Positions 43,006 through 51,192 of a stretch of 64,000 nt of DNA are shown in pieces. Every line of letters starts with the position of its first letter. The stretch's first letter is position 1. The DNA lies in the NCBI RefSeq assembly GCF_004014875.1, contig NZ_CP034929.1, positions 620,001 through 684,000 on the forward strand, given 5' to 3'. The notes beneath the pieces were generated by a model. That model was not told the origin of the DNA. It saw nothing but the letters and a program-made list of their open reading frames with translations, and did no database searches. The translations under genes and the position numbers were made by a program. Source of the stretch: Nocardioides yefusunii. Lineage in GTDB: Bacteria > Actinomycetota > Actinomycetes > Propionibacteriales > Nocardioidaceae.

Positions 43006-43553
43006 GCACCACTGCCACCCAGCTCGACCAGCGCCAGCTGCGCGACGTCTTCGGTCTCTACCCCTCCGGTGTCGTCGCCGTCGCCGGCAAGGTCGAGGGT
43101 CAGAAGGTCGGCATCGCAGCCAGCTCCTTCACCTCCGTCAGCATCGATCCGCCGCTGGTCTCCTTCTCCATCGCGAAGGTCTCCAACACCTGGCCGGCGC
43201 TGCGTCGTTCGGCAGGTCTGGGCATCAGCGTCCTGGCCGACCACCACGACGTCATCTGCCGTCAGCTCGCCGGCCCGGCCGACCGTCGCTTCGACGGCCT
43301 CCCGGTCGAGGTCGCCGAGGACGGCGCCGTCCTCCTCACGGAGGGCCTCGCCACGCTGCGCACCCGCATCCACTCCGAGATCGAGGCCGGCGACCACCTG
43401 ATCGTGCTGCTCGAGGTCGTCGAGGTCACCACCAACCCTGAGCGCGAGCCGCTGATCTTCCACCGCAGCGGCTTCAAGCGTCTGCACCGTGACGACCTCG
43501 ACCCGAGCGAGCTCGACGGCCGGATCAACGGAGCCCCGGTTCCGAAGTCCTGA
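43002..43553 (+). CDS. Flavin reductase-like split-barrel protein
   Basis: A 183-residue protein of the HpaC/DszD-type flavin reductase family: DVFGLYPSGVVAVAG, IAASSFTSVSIDPPLVSF, KVSNTWPALRRS, GISVLADHH and REPLIFHRSGFKRL. These bind FMN or FAD and use NAD(P)H to supply free reduced flavin. It overlaps the FMN reductase start-to-stop (ATGA) and ends the sulfur module. hemY begins 82 bp downstream with its own promoter. Confidence 0.88.
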   Translation: MSTTATQLDQRQLRDVFGLYPSGVVAVAGKVEGQKVGIAASSFTSVSIDPPLVSFSIAKVSNTWPALRRSAGLGISVLADHHDVICRQLAGPADRRFDGLPVEVAEDGAVLLTEGLATLRTRIHSEIEAGDHLIVLLEVVEVTTNPEREPLIFHRSGFKRLHRDDLDPSELDGRINGAPVPKS

Positions 43554-43635
43554 ACTCCTGCGCGCAAGGGGCTGACACTCCCTGCCTGTGGCACCTGACG
43601 ACGTCCGTCACCACTGATCTGAAAGATTGGCGGTC

Positions 43636-45000
43636 ATGGACGTCGTCGTCGTTGGAGCCGGTCTTGCCGGTCTCGTCTCTGCTCGCCTTCTCGCTGCGGA
43701 AGGGCACCAGGTCACGCTCCTGGAGGCAGGCGACCGTGCAGGCGGCAAGCTCTTCAGCACCGAGGTCGCCGGTGTCCGGGTCGACGTGGGGGCGGAGGCG
43801 ATGCTCAACCGTCGTCCCGAGGGCGTGGAACTCGCCCGTGCTCTCGGCCTGGAGGTCGAGCATCCGGCCCTGACCTCGTCACGGATCTGGACCCGCGGCG
43901 AACTGCGGCGGTTGCCGCGCTCGCTGATGGGCGTCCCGCTCGACGTCGACGACCTCGTCGACTCCGGCGTCGTCTCGCCCGAGACGGTGGCGACCGTGCG
44001 TGCCGAGCCCACGCTCGGCCCTGTCGTCCTCGAGGAGGGCCAGGACGTCTCGGTCGGCGACCTCGTGGCCGCGCGCTTCGGTGACGAAGTGGTCGACCGC
44101 CTCGTCGAACCGCTCCTGGGCGGCGTCTATGCCGGCAACTCCCGGTTGCTCTCGGCTCGGGCCGCGGTCCCGCAACTGGTGGCGTTCGCAGCTCGCGGCT
44201 CGCTGCTGAGGCAGGCTGCGGCGGTGCCCACCACCTACGACTCCCCGGTCTTCGCCGGGATCGCCGGCGGCATGGGACGCCTCGCTGAGGCGTTGCTCGC
44301 TGACGTCGTTGCCCGCGGCGTCGACGTCCGATTCGGGGCGGCCGCATCCTCGAGCGGTCGGGTCGAGGGCCGCTGGGTGGTCGACACGGAGGCGGGGGAG
44401 ACCTTCGTCGGCGACCGAGTGCTCCTGGCGGCGCCGGCGCCGGTCCAGGCTGAGCTGCTCGCCTCGGTCGCTCCCGACGCCGCGGCCGCACTCTCGGACA
44501 TCGAGTACGCGGCGATGGCGGTGATCACTCTGGCGGTGCCGCACGACCAGGCAGACGGCCTGCGCGCCATCGGGTCGTCGGGCTTCCTCGTGCCGCCGAT
44601 CGAGGGCAGGCGGATCAAGGCCTCGACGTTCTCGTTCGCGAAATGGGAGTGGGTGCGGTCGGCGGGCGAGGCTGCAGGGCTCACATTCCTGCGCACCTCG
44701 ATCGGACGTCACGGTGAGGTCGGCGTCCTCGATGCCGACGACGCGACGCTCGTGCAGTTCTCCCTCGACGACCTCGCCGACGCCACTGGCGTGCGGCTCG
44801 CTCCGGAGACGGTCCACGTCCAGCGCTGGGAGCAGGGCCTGCCCCAGTACGCGGTGGGTCACGTGGAGCGGGTCGCACGGATCAGGGCCGCCCTGCCGGT
44901 GGGTGTCCAGGTGGCCGGTGCGGCTTATGACGGGGTGGGGATTCCGGCCGTCGTGGCGTCGGCCGAACGGGCCGTCGTTGGGATGCTGCAGGAGCTCTGA
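43636..45000 (+). CDS. hemY: Coproporphyrinogen III oxidase / protoporphyrinogen oxidase HemY (CgoX)
   Basis: A 454-residue FAD enzyme. The dinucleotide motif VVVGAGLAGLVSARLLAAEG starts at residue 3, RAGGKLFST follows, and the C-terminal FAD segment reads AGAAYDGVGIPAVVASAERAV. In actinobacteria this protein oxidises coproporphyrinogen III to coproporphyrin III, upstream of CpfC and HemQ; hemQ in this window supports that pathway. ATG 43636 has AAGATT 7 nt upstream (leaderless). In mycobacteria hemY directly follows hemE; here 6.2 kb of sulfur genes intervene. Confidence 0.93.
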   Translation: MDVVVVGAGLAGLVSARLLAAEGHQVTLLEAGDRAGGKLFSTEVAGVRVDVGAEAMLNRRPEGVELARALGLEVEHPALTSSRIWTRGELRRLPRSLMGVPLDVDDLVDSGVVSPETVATVRAEPTLGPVVLEEGQDVSVGDLVAARFGDEVVDRLVEPLLGGVYAGNSRLLSARAAVPQLVAFAARGSLLRQAAAVPTTYDSPVFAGIAGGMGRLAEALLADVVARGVDVRFGAAASSSGRVEGRWVVDTEAGETFVGDRVLLAAPAPVQAELLASVAPDAAAALSDIEYAAMAVITLAVPHDQADGLRAIGSSGFLVPPIEGRRIKASTFSFAKWEWVRSAGEAAGLTFLRTSIGRHGEVGVLDADDATLVQFSLDDLADATGVRLAPETVHVQRWEQGLPQYAVGHVERVARIRAALPVGVQVAGAAYDGVGIPAVVASAERAVVGMLQEL

Positions 45001-45019
45001 GGCGCTGGTAGCCTCGCGG

Positions 45020-45140
45020 GACGAAAGGGAGTAGTCCCCAATCGCCGTGTCGACATACTGACGCCCTCGTGGTGTCCGGCACGGTGAGCCCGGCCCCGGG
45101 TGAAGACACGCGGCGGCAAGGCGGACGAGACTTTCGACCA
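45020..45140 (+). promoter_or_regulatory. yybP-ykoY manganese riboswitch
   Basis: The class core AAAGGGAGTAG lies at 45024-45034 and GACATACTGACGCC at 45052-45065. The closing stem pairs CGAAAG (45022-45027) with CTTTCG (45131-45136). TAGCCT at 45009-45014 would start transcription at the edge of the stem. Hairpins downstream (45140-45225, including a GGGGC/GCCCC stem beside the ribosome-binding site) form the likely expression platform. The downstream gene is a TMEM165/GDT1-family exporter, a known target of this Mn2+-activated riboswitch. Confidence 0.85.
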
Positions 45141-45233
45141 GTTGACCCACCCATTTGTCATGGGGTCGGTGTCCGGTCGAAGGCGCTTCCCCGAGGGGCT
45201 CCTGGGCCGGCGGGCCCCTGAGAGGAATCCTGC

Positions 45234-45839
45234 GTGTCCGCCTTCCTGCTCAGCACCCTCGTCGGTGCCGGCATCATCTTCGTCGCCGAACTCGGTGACA
45301 AGAGTCAGCTCATGGCGATGGCCTTCGCCACCCGCTACAAGATCCGCGACGTCATCATCGGTCTGACCGTGGCCACCGCCGTCGTGCACCTCGCCTCGGT
45401 CGGTATCGGCTACGTCATCGGCGACGCGTTCGCCTCCTACCAGTCCTGGATCGAACTGGTCGCCGGTGTGGCGTTCATCTTCTTCGCGCTCTGGACCCTG
45501 CGCGGCGACGAACTGACCGACGAGGAGCGCGACAAGGCTTTGAGCGCGAAGTCGTTCGCGCCGATGGTGGTCGTGGGTCTCTTCTTCTTCCTCGCCGAGC
45601 TCGGCGACAAGACGATGCTCGCCACCATCACCCTGGCTGCGCAGGATGAGTCGTTCGCACAGTCGGCGGGCACCTGGCTGGGGTCGACGGTCGGCATGGT
45701 CGCCGCCGATGCGCTGGCGATCGTGGTCGGTGCGGTCCTGGGCAAGAAGTTGCCCGAGAAGGCGGTGACGGTCTTCGCCACCACCCTCTTCGTGATCTTC
45801 GGTGTGGTCCTGATCGTGAGCGGCATCCGCGCCATGTGA
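45234..45839 (+). CDS. TMEM165/GDT1-family manganese exporter
   Basis: A 201-residue membrane protein with about six transmembrane helices in two homologous halves. Each half has the family signature: AELGDKSQLMAMAF near residue 18 and AELGDKTMLATITL near 122. The acidic residues of E-x-G-D-K are ion-binding. Members export Mn2+ (or exchange Ca2+/Mn2+ for protons). Control by the manganese riboswitch directly upstream strongly supports a manganese-efflux role. GAGAGGA serves GTG 45234. Confidence 0.92.
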   Translation: MSAFLLSTLVGAGIIFVAELGDKSQLMAMAFATRYKIRDVIIGLTVATAVVHLASVGIGYVIGDAFASYQSWIELVAGVAFIFFALWTLRGDELTDEERDKALSAKSFAPMVVVGLFFFLAELGDKTMLATITLAAQDESFAQSAGTWLGSTVGMVAADALAIVVGAVLGKKLPEKAVTVFATTLFVIFGVVLIVSGIRAM

Positions 45840-45853
45840 TCGGCCCCGTCAAT

Positions 45854-45898
45854 GCAGAAAGGTCCTCCGGTGCTCGGTGCACCTGAGGACCTTTCTGC
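45854..45898. terminator. Bidirectional hairpin terminator
   Basis: Perfect 14-bp arms (GCAGAAAGGTCCTC at 45854-45867, complement at 45885-45898) flank a 17-bp centre that can itself pair. It lies between the convergent exporter and Tat-protein genes. Confidence 0.85.
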
Positions 45899-45926
45899 GT
45901 CTCGGGGTCGTGTCGTCGCTGCTGGG

Positions 45927-46745
45927 TCAGCAGGCAGTGGTGGTCTCCTGCGTCTCGAAGTGCATGCCACCGATGTTGATGGAGTTCGTGCCGTCCTGGG
46001 AGGGGGCGTAGTTCTCGAACGTCATGGAGAAGTTCGAGACCTCGCCGGAGAACGACGCCTTGACGTTGCCGGTGGTGACGTCGTTGGCCGAGTTGCCGGT
46101 GCGGTTCAGCCACGGGTTGCTCGAAAGGCCTGCGCCGGAGACCTTGCTGTTCTTCGGCTGGGAGGGCGTGAACCGGCCTGCGGCGTCGGAGCCGTTGACG
46201 TGGGAGATGAAGACCCGGTCGCGCTGGTTGGGTGACCACCACTGGTTGGCGGAGTCGTCGTTGCTGTCGATGTCGGTGACGATGAAGGAGAGTCCCTGGA
46301 CCGGGCGGCTGAACACGAAGGTGACGCGCATGGTCGCGACCTGGGTGCCGCGCTTGGTCATGGCGAACTTGATCGCGTCGGTGATGCCGTAGGTGGCGTC
46401 GCTCTGCTTGAGGTCGACGAACGAGTAGTGCGCCGGGTCAGTGGCCGGCGTGGAGTCGACGAACTCGGTGCGGATGGTGACGGTGACCGGGTCGATGCCG
46501 GCGAGGGAGGGCCGCGACGAGATGGCGTACGTCGTGCTGCTGGTGGGCTTCGTGCGGTGCCACACCATGGTGTGTTCGATCCGGCACTCGGCGCTGGGCC
46601 GGGTGACTTCCGCGCCGGAAACAGGGGGGACGCTCGAGGCGTAGGCCGGCGCGGTGGAGGCGACGACGACTGCGGGGACGGTCCACGTCGCGGCCCGGAT
46701 GAGCGCGCGGCGTGAGTGGGGGGTGTGGGGGGTGTGGGGGGACAC
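45927..46745 (-). CDS. Tat-exported surface protein (paralogue 2)
   Basis: A 272-residue exported protein. After PHTPHTPH, encoded by a G-rich 9-bp repeat, the twin-arginine signal [19 protein letters not shown] ends at APAYAS. The mature domain is beta-rich with paired cysteines (AECRIEHTM near the start, TTAC at the end). It shares [10 protein letters not shown], a C-terminal INIGGMHFE strand and the closing Cys with the protein at 48.3 kb, so the two are paralogues. The domain may be a secreted beta-sandwich; function is unknown. AAAGGC serves GTG 46745. A GTGA-N6-TCAC box lies upstream. Confidence 0.78.
   Translation of the reverse strand: MSPHTPHTPHSRRALIRAATWTVPAVVVASTAPAYASSVPPVSGAEVTRPSAECRIEHTMVWHRTKPTSSTTYAISSRPSLAGIDPVTVTIRTEFVDSTPATDPAHYSFVDLKQSDATYGITDAIKFAMTKRGTQVATMRVTFVFSRPVQGLSFIVTDIDSNDDSANQWWSPNQRDRVFISHVNGSDAAGRFTPSQPKNSKVSGAGLSSNPWLNRTGNSANDVTTGNVKASFSGEVSNFSMTFENYAPSQDGTNSINIGGMHFETQETTTAC
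46711..46745 (-). repeat. G-rich 9-bp tandem repeat at the start of the Tat protein
   Basis: About three copies of a GGGTGTGGG-type unit lie within the first codons and encode HTPHTPH. Slippage would change the length of the signal-peptide n-region in steps of three residues. Confidence 0.7.
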
Positions 46746-46817
46746 GAAACTGCCTTTACATTGAAGTACTTCTAGTATGTAAACGTCTCGCTTTGCCATT
46801 TATGACACGCTTCAATC

Positions 46818-46831
46818 GTGACGTCGATCAC
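46818..46831. promoter_or_regulatory. Crp/GlxR-type box between Tat paralogue 2 and hemQ
   Basis: GTGACGTCGATCAC matches the cAMP-receptor-protein half-sites GTGA-N6-TCAC exactly. It lies 73 bp upstream of the Tat-protein start and 72 bp upstream of hemQ, in a divergent gap. Confidence 0.6.
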
Positions 46832-46903
46832 GTCATTCGTCGGGTGTCCAGGGCGCCGGTCTGTCACGGCCGCGATGTGGCCGTCCTGCCTAGACTCGGA
46901 GGC

Positions 46904-47617
46904 ATGACCGATGCGCCCATCAAGTCCAACGCCGCTCGCATCAACGAGCTCAACGACACGATCCGCTACACGATGTGGTCGGTCTTCAAGCTGCGCGACG
47001 TCCTGGGTGACGCCGACCGCGCCGGCGAGGCCACGCAGGTCCAGGCCCTGTTCGACGCCCTCGATGCCGAGGGCGTGAAGGTCCGCGGCATCTACGACGT
47101 CTCCGGTCTCCGTGCTGACGCCGACGTCATGGTCTGGTGGCACGCCGAGGACTCCGTCCAGCTGCAGGTCGCCTACAACCGCTTCCGTCGCACCGCATTC
47201 GGCGCCCGGCTCGAGCCCGTGTGGTCGCAGATGGCGCTGCACCGCCCCGCCGAGTTCAATCGCAGCCACATCCCGGCGTTCCTCGCCGACGAGACCCCGC
47301 GCAAGCACATCTGCGTCTACCCGTTCGTCCGCTCCTACGAGTGGTACCTGCTCGAGGACTCCGAGCGTCGCCGCATGCTCGCCGAGCACGGTCAGATGGC
47401 CCGCGGCTACGCCGACGTCCGTGCCAACACCGTCGCCTCGTTCGCCCTGGGCGACTACGAGTGGATGCTGGCCTTCGAGGCCGACGAGCTGTACCGCATC
47501 GTCGACCTGATGCGTCACCTGCGCGCCTCGGACGCCCGCCGTCACGTCCGCGAGGAGGTGCCGTTCTACACCGGCGCCCGCTACGAGGTCGCCGAGCTGC
47601 TCGAGCTCCTTCCCTGA
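46904..47617 (+). CDS. hemQ: Coproheme decarboxylase HemQ (ChdC)
   Basis: Converts iron-coproporphyrin III to heme b, the last step of the coproporphyrin pathway. The 237-residue length and [49 protein letters not shown] (catalytic Tyr) and [21 protein letters not shown] are characteristic of the chlorite-dismutase-fold HemQ of actinobacteria. TAGACT (46891-46896) is 7 nt before ATG 46904, so the message is probably leaderless even though GGAGG is also present at 1 nt spacing, too close to work. It completes the hemE-hemY-hemQ set. Confidence 0.95.
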   Translation: MTDAPIKSNAARINELNDTIRYTMWSVFKLRDVLGDADRAGEATQVQALFDALDAEGVKVRGIYDVSGLRADADVMVWWHAEDSVQLQVAYNRFRRTAFGARLEPVWSQMALHRPAEFNRSHIPAFLADETPRKHICVYPFVRSYEWYLLEDSERRRMLAEHGQMARGYADVRANTVASFALGDYEWMLAFEADELYRIVDLMRHLRASDARRHVREEVPFYTGARYEVAELLELLP

Positions 47618-47644
47618 TCCGTTCCTGATCGGCAGTCTGGGGGA

Positions 47645-48073
47645 GTGACCCGCACCCGAGAGGTACTCCTCCCCGTCGGCCCCGAGCAGGCCTTCGACTA
47701 CTTCGCCGATCCCCGCAACCGTCCGCAGTGGCAGTCGTCGCTGCGGGCGGTCGTGTTCTCCGGCGACCCCGCCGACGGGTTCGGGCCGGGGACGTGCTGG
47801 GTCGACGTCACCCGGCCCGGTCTGCGTCCGTCGATGCAGACGACGCTCGCCGTGCCGGGGGAGCGCTGGGCCGAGACGGGCCGCTGGCGTGGTTTCGCGG
47901 CCGACCTCGTCCTGGCTTTCGCGCCGGTCCCGACCGGCTGCTCCGTCGCGGTGACGTTCCGGGTGCGGGCGCCGAGATGGTTGCCCGGCCTGGGGTCGCT
48001 GCTGACCCGTGCGGCAGTGCCGATGGTGGTGGCCGACGTGCGGCGGGCCGGAGAGATTCTGCGGAAGCGCTGA
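47645..48073 (+). CDS. SRPBCC-fold (START-like) ligand-binding protein
   Basis: A 142-residue polyketide-cyclase/START-like protein: TREVLLPVGPEQAFDYFADP, RNRPQWQSSLRAVVF and a C-terminal long helix (LLTRAAVPMVVADVRRAGEIL). Such proteins bind hydrophobic ligands; no specific function is assignable. CAGTCT (47633-47638) lies 6 nt before GTG 47645. It follows hemQ by 27 bp, so both transcripts may overlap. Confidence 0.8.
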   Translation: MTRTREVLLPVGPEQAFDYFADPRNRPQWQSSLRAVVFSGDPADGFGPGTCWVDVTRPGLRPSMQTTLAVPGERWAETGRWRGFAADLVLAFAPVPTGCSVAVTFRVRAPRWLPGLGSLLTRAAVPMVVADVRRAGEILRKR

Positions 48074-48247
48074 CGTCTTCGCTCGCCGCCCAGCGGCCGG
48101 AGTGCGGCTCCTGCATGGTGCGGGCATGGCTCTGAGGGTGAGGGTGGGGCACCTGGGCCTCACTGTCAGGGGTGACGTCGCTGCGGCTGAGGTGGCGGTG
48201 ACCTCGGCGATGCGTCCGTTGGCCTCTTGATGACGGGGTCGGACATT

Positions 48248-48281
48248 GGAGAGCGGCCACCCGGCGGGGTGGCCGCTCTCC
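48248..48281. terminator. Hairpin terminator
   Basis: Perfect 15-bp arms GGAGAGCGGCCACCC / GGGTGGCCGCTCTCC close a GGCG loop just before the stop of Tat paralogue 3. The 170 bp before it (48074-48247) hold no convincing gene. Confidence 0.85.
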
Positions 48282-48296
48282 GTGTGTGGCACTGGA

Positions 48297-49121
48297 TCAG
48301 CAGCCGCTGTACTGCGGGGCGTCGAAGCTGAGGTCGGCGATGTTGAGAGTGGTGGCCGAGGCGCTGGTGCCGGCGTTGCGATAGACGAACGTGATCTCCG
48401 AGATTGGCTCGGACGTGCGGAAGTTGATGCGGACGTTGGCGTCGGAGGAGCTGTCGCCGGCGTTGAGGGAGCCGCTGTTCGTCGCGGTCTGCCAGGGCTT
48501 GGCCGAGGTGCCCAACGACGTCGGGTCGATGAACGATCCGATCGAGGCGGCGATCGTGGAGAAGTCGACGGCGGCCTTGTTGACGCTGGTCAGCCAAACC
48601 TTGTCGTACTGGTTCGTCCCGTTGGAGTCGATGTCGGTGATGGTGAACTGGAGGTTGGTCACAGCCGGGCTGAAACCCACGGTGACGGTCATGCCGAGTT
48701 CATTGGGGGAAGATGCGCCAGAGGCGCGCTCCATGGCGAACTTCAGCATCTTGTCGCCGTTGTTCACGCGCAGGGCCGCCGGGGCTCCCGCGGTCTGGGC
48801 GAGGTTCCCGGACTCGGGGAACTTGAACAGGTGCTTGCTCTTCGTCGGCGCGCTGTTCGCCTCGAAGGTGGTCTTCACGCTCACGGTGACCGGCTCGGGG
48901 GCAACGGCGCCGCTGGCCAACGCGGATGAGGTGGAGGTGGAGACGGTGGCACCTGCGGTTGAGGTGAACGTGACTGGAGCGAAAGACGCCATGGTCACCT
49001 TCTGTGAGGTCCAGGTGCAGGTGCTCGAGGCGAAGGCCGGCGCCGTGGCAGCGAGGGAGATGGCAGGCGCGCTCCATGCTGCGGTCTGCAGCAGGGCGCG
49101 ACGGGATGTGGTGTGGGTCAT
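48297..49121 (-). CDS. Tat-exported surface protein (paralogue 3)
   Basis: A 274-residue exported protein. The signal is TSRRALLQTAAWSAPAISLA ending APAFASS. The mature part starts with a Cys (STCTWTSQ) and ends NIADLSFDAPQYSGC, suggesting a disulfide linking the two ends. QFTITDIDSNGTNQYDKVW parallels the motif of the 45.9-kb protein. The region between is Ser/Thr-rich and beta-predicted. Function is unknown; adhesin or S-layer-like roles are guesses. GGAG lies 7 nt before ATG 49121. A GTGA-N6-TCAC box lies 120 bp upstream. Confidence 0.78.
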   Translation of the reverse strand: MTHTTSRRALLQTAAWSAPAISLAATAPAFASSTCTWTSQKVTMASFAPVTFTSTAGATVSTSTSSALASGAVAPEPVTVSVKTTFEANSAPTKSKHLFKFPESGNLAQTAGAPAALRVNNGDKMLKFAMERASGASSPNELGMTVTVGFSPAVTNLQFTITDIDSNGTNQYDKVWLTSVNKAAVDFSTIAASIGSFIDPTSLGTSAKPWQTATNSGSLNAGDSSSDANVRINFRTSEPISEITFVYRNAGTSASATTLNIADLSFDAPQYSGC

Positions 49122-49240
49122 GGAGAAGCTCCGAGTGTCGGGGGGAAACACTGACCGCAGGCGGGGGGATACCTGCAGTATGCGGAGCCAGTATTGCGGG
49201 ATGTTGAACAATTCAGATTGCCGAGCCCCCGATTTCAAAC

Positions 49241-49254
49241 GTGATTCGCATCAC
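49241..49254. promoter_or_regulatory. Crp/GlxR-type box before Tat paralogue 3
   Basis: GTGATTCGCATCAC is a second exact GTGA-N6-TCAC palindrome, upstream of the second TDIDSN-type exported protein. The flanking 49122-49240 is relatively AT-rich promoter sequence without a gene. Confidence 0.6.
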
Positions 49255-49277
49255 GCAAGGGAAAAGTGCTCAGGAAT

Positions 49278-49315
49278 GCCGAAGGCCCGCCGTCGCAGGA
49301 CGGCGGGCCTTCGGC
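49278..49315. terminator. Hairpin terminator of msrB
   Basis: A perfect 17-bp inverted repeat (49278-49294 / 49299-49315) with GCAG loop lies 12 bp beyond the msrB stop. Confidence 0.88.
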
Positions 49316-49327
49316 GAAGTGGAGCGA

Positions 49328-49729
49328 TCAGTCGGTCTTCGGCTCCAGGCGGATGCTGAGGGAGTTGATGCAGTAACGGTCTCCGGTCGGAGTGCCGAAG
49401 CCGTCGGGGAAGATGTGTCCCAGGTGTGAGCCGCAGGCTGCGCACCGCGTCTCGACCCGCTTCATGCCGAAGGAGTTGTCCTCGATGAACTCGATCGCGT
49501 CCGGGATCGCGTCGTAGAAGGACGGCCAGCCGCATCCTGAGTGGAACTTCGTCTCCGAAGTGAACAGGTCGGTGCCGCAGGCGCGGCACGAGTAGACGCC
49601 GTGCGTCTCGGTGTCGGTGTACTCGCCCGTGAAGGCGCGTTCGGTGCCTGCCTGGCGCAGCACCTGGTACTCGTCGGGCGCCAGTTCGGCACGCCACTCC
49701 TCGTCGGTCTTCTCCACGCGGTAACCCAT
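49328..49729 (-). CDS. msrB: Peptide-methionine (R)-S-oxide reductase MsrB
   Basis: Reduces methionine-R-sulfoxide in proteins. A compact 133-residue MsrB with both zinc CxxC pairs (SCRACGTD and RCAACGSH), the FHSGCGWPSFY segment, GHIFPDG and the catalytic Cys in DRYCINSLSIRL. TACCGT (49737-49742) is 7 nt before ATG 49729 (leaderless). In mycobacteria msrB likewise lies a gene or two from hemQ, so this end of the heme neighbourhood is conserved. Confidence 0.95.
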   Translation of the reverse strand: MGYRVEKTDEEWRAELAPDEYQVLRQAGTERAFTGEYTDTETHGVYSCRACGTDLFTSETKFHSGCGWPSFYDAIPDAIEFIEDNSFGMKRVETRCAACGSHLGHIFPDGFGTPTGDRYCINSLSIRLEPKTD

Positions 49730-49809
49730 GCCCCCCACGGTAACCCTCGGGAGAAGGGTCGCCGTGGGGGCCGATGCTGGGGGTAGGGCGCTGGGGCAAG
49801 GCGCTGGGG

Positions 49810-51120
49810 TCAGTGTGCGTGGGCGTGCGGAGCGACTCCGTCGGTGACCACGAGTTCGGTGACGCCCGAGGGCAGCGGGAGGCGGCGCTCCACCGTGGCG
49901 GTCACGAGGTCGACGACGACGAGCTCGGACGCCGCGGCGTCGCTGACGTAGGCGAAGTCGCCGACCACCTCGAGGACGGGTCCGGGCTGCTGCCAGTCCT
50001 TGTTCTCGGTCCACGGGGTGATCGCCTCGATTGCGCCGGTCTGGCGTCCCGTGGCCGGGTCGATGACGCGGATCGAGCCGTCGTAGGTGAGGACCAGTGC
50101 TTCGCCGTCGGGGCCGCGGCCCAGGGAGCGGAACCAGTAGGAGTCGCCGGCGTCGTTGCCGAGGCTGACGGTCCGCAGGCTTGCGTCACGGGTGTCGACG
50201 ACCGCCACCTGGGTGGGGCGTTCGAGGTCGGCGTCCGGGTCGGTCTTGTAGTCGGTGAGGACGAAGGGTGACTCGGGGTGTCCGGCCAGGTTCCCGGTGC
50301 GGGCGTAGGTCTCGTCGATCTTCACCTTGTGGAACTCGCCGCCACGCAGCACGACCGGGCCGTCGGTGCAGCCGATCACGACGACGTCGCCGTCGCGGTC
50401 GTGGGCTGCTGCCGCTTCGCCGTGGACGTTGGGGCAGGCGTCGGTGCGGGCCAGCGTCTTGCCGTTGCGGGTGACGGCAACAGTGTGGCGTTCTTCGGCG
50501 GTTCCGACGGTGTGGAGCACGGCGTCGTCGTCGAGGATCATCGCGACACCGTGGTGCGCGGCGCCGGTGGCGAGTCGTTCCTTGGGGGCGTCGGGCGTGG
50601 TGAGGTCCTCGGTGCGCAGCACCTCGATCTCGCCGGTGCCGTCGGAGAAGAGGGCGGTCCAGCCCTCGTGCGGGACGGCGTGTCCGGCCGTGGGGGAGTC
50701 GTGGGTGACGGGGGAGAGCCCTGGAGTGTGCTCGTGGTGGTGGGCGTGGTCACCGTGCTGGGCGCTGACGATGCCGGTGTCGAAGACCCTGAACTTGTCG
50801 CCGTCCGCGACGACGACGTGGCGACCGTCGCCGGCCTCCGAGAGTCGGACGAAGCCGTCGGTGTGCGCCGTGGTGACCGTCTCACCGGTCTCGGTGTCGA
50901 GCAGCGTCAGCGTTCCGTCGTGGGCGACGAGGGCGCGCGGCGTGATCGCTGCGACCTCGCGGGCATCTCCGCCGACGACGACGGCAGGTTCGCCTCTGTC
51001 GGGGCTGTCGGTGGCACGCGGGGACGAGGTGTCGGTGCCGCAACCGGTGGCCACCAGGGCCAGGGGGACGAGGGCGGACAGGGTCAGGGTGCGAGTCCTG
51101 CGGGACATGGTTCGGGACAT
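49810..51120 (-). CDS. AztD-like zinc metallochaperone lipoprotein
   Basis: A 436-residue exported beta-propeller-like lipoprotein. The signal ends in lipobox LVATGC. A His-rich loop near residue 120 (HGDHAHHHEHTPG) and further His-rich segments (HDSPTAGHAVPHEGW, AAHHGV) resemble AztD, which hands zinc to the AztC binding protein of an ABC importer. The gene ends with APHAHAH. No aztABC genes are in the window. ATG 51120 is chosen over ATG 51132 because TATGGT (51128-51133) lies 7 nt before it. A Zur-type palindrome sits immediately upstream, which fits zinc repression. Confidence 0.82.
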   Translation of the reverse strand: MSRTMSRRTRTLTLSALVPLALVATGCGTDTSSPRATDSPDRGEPAVVVGGDAREVAAITPRALVAHDGTLTLLDTETGETVTTAHTDGFVRLSEAGDGRHVVVADGDKFRVFDTGIVSAQHGDHAHHHEHTPGLSPVTHDSPTAGHAVPHEGWTALFSDGTGEIEVLRTEDLTTPDAPKERLATGAAHHGVAMILDDDAVLHTVGTAEERHTVAVTRNGKTLARTDACPNVHGEAAAAHDRDGDVVVIGCTDGPVVLRGGEFHKVKIDETYARTGNLAGHPESPFVLTDYKTDPDADLERPTQVAVVDTRDASLRTVSLGNDAGDSYWFRSLGRGPDGEALVLTYDGSIRVIDPATGRQTGAIEAITPWTENKDWQQPGPVLEVVGDFAYVSDAAASELVVVDLVTATVERRLPLPSGVTELVVTDGVAPHAHAH

Positions 51121-51141
51121 GGGGAGCACCATACATGGGAA

Positions 51142-51156
51142 TGAGAATCATTCTCA
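51142..51156. promoter_or_regulatory. Zur-type zinc box
   Basis: TGAGAATCATTCTCA is a perfect 7-1-7 palindrome close to the bacterial Zur consensus TGAAAATNATTTTCA. It lies 9 bp upstream of the deduced -10 of the aztD-like gene, where a bound repressor would block polymerase, and 27 bp upstream of the -10 of the divergent polymerase-domain gene. Confidence 0.82.
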
Positions 51157-51192
51157 AGTGTGGGTGCTGGCGGGCGCCCCTAAGGTGGGTCC

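Noticed and set aside
48126..48230. A 34-codon plus-strand ORF in the gap before Tat paralogue 3
   Set aside because: No ribosome-binding site or leaderless hexamer at the proper distance, and no recognisable product.
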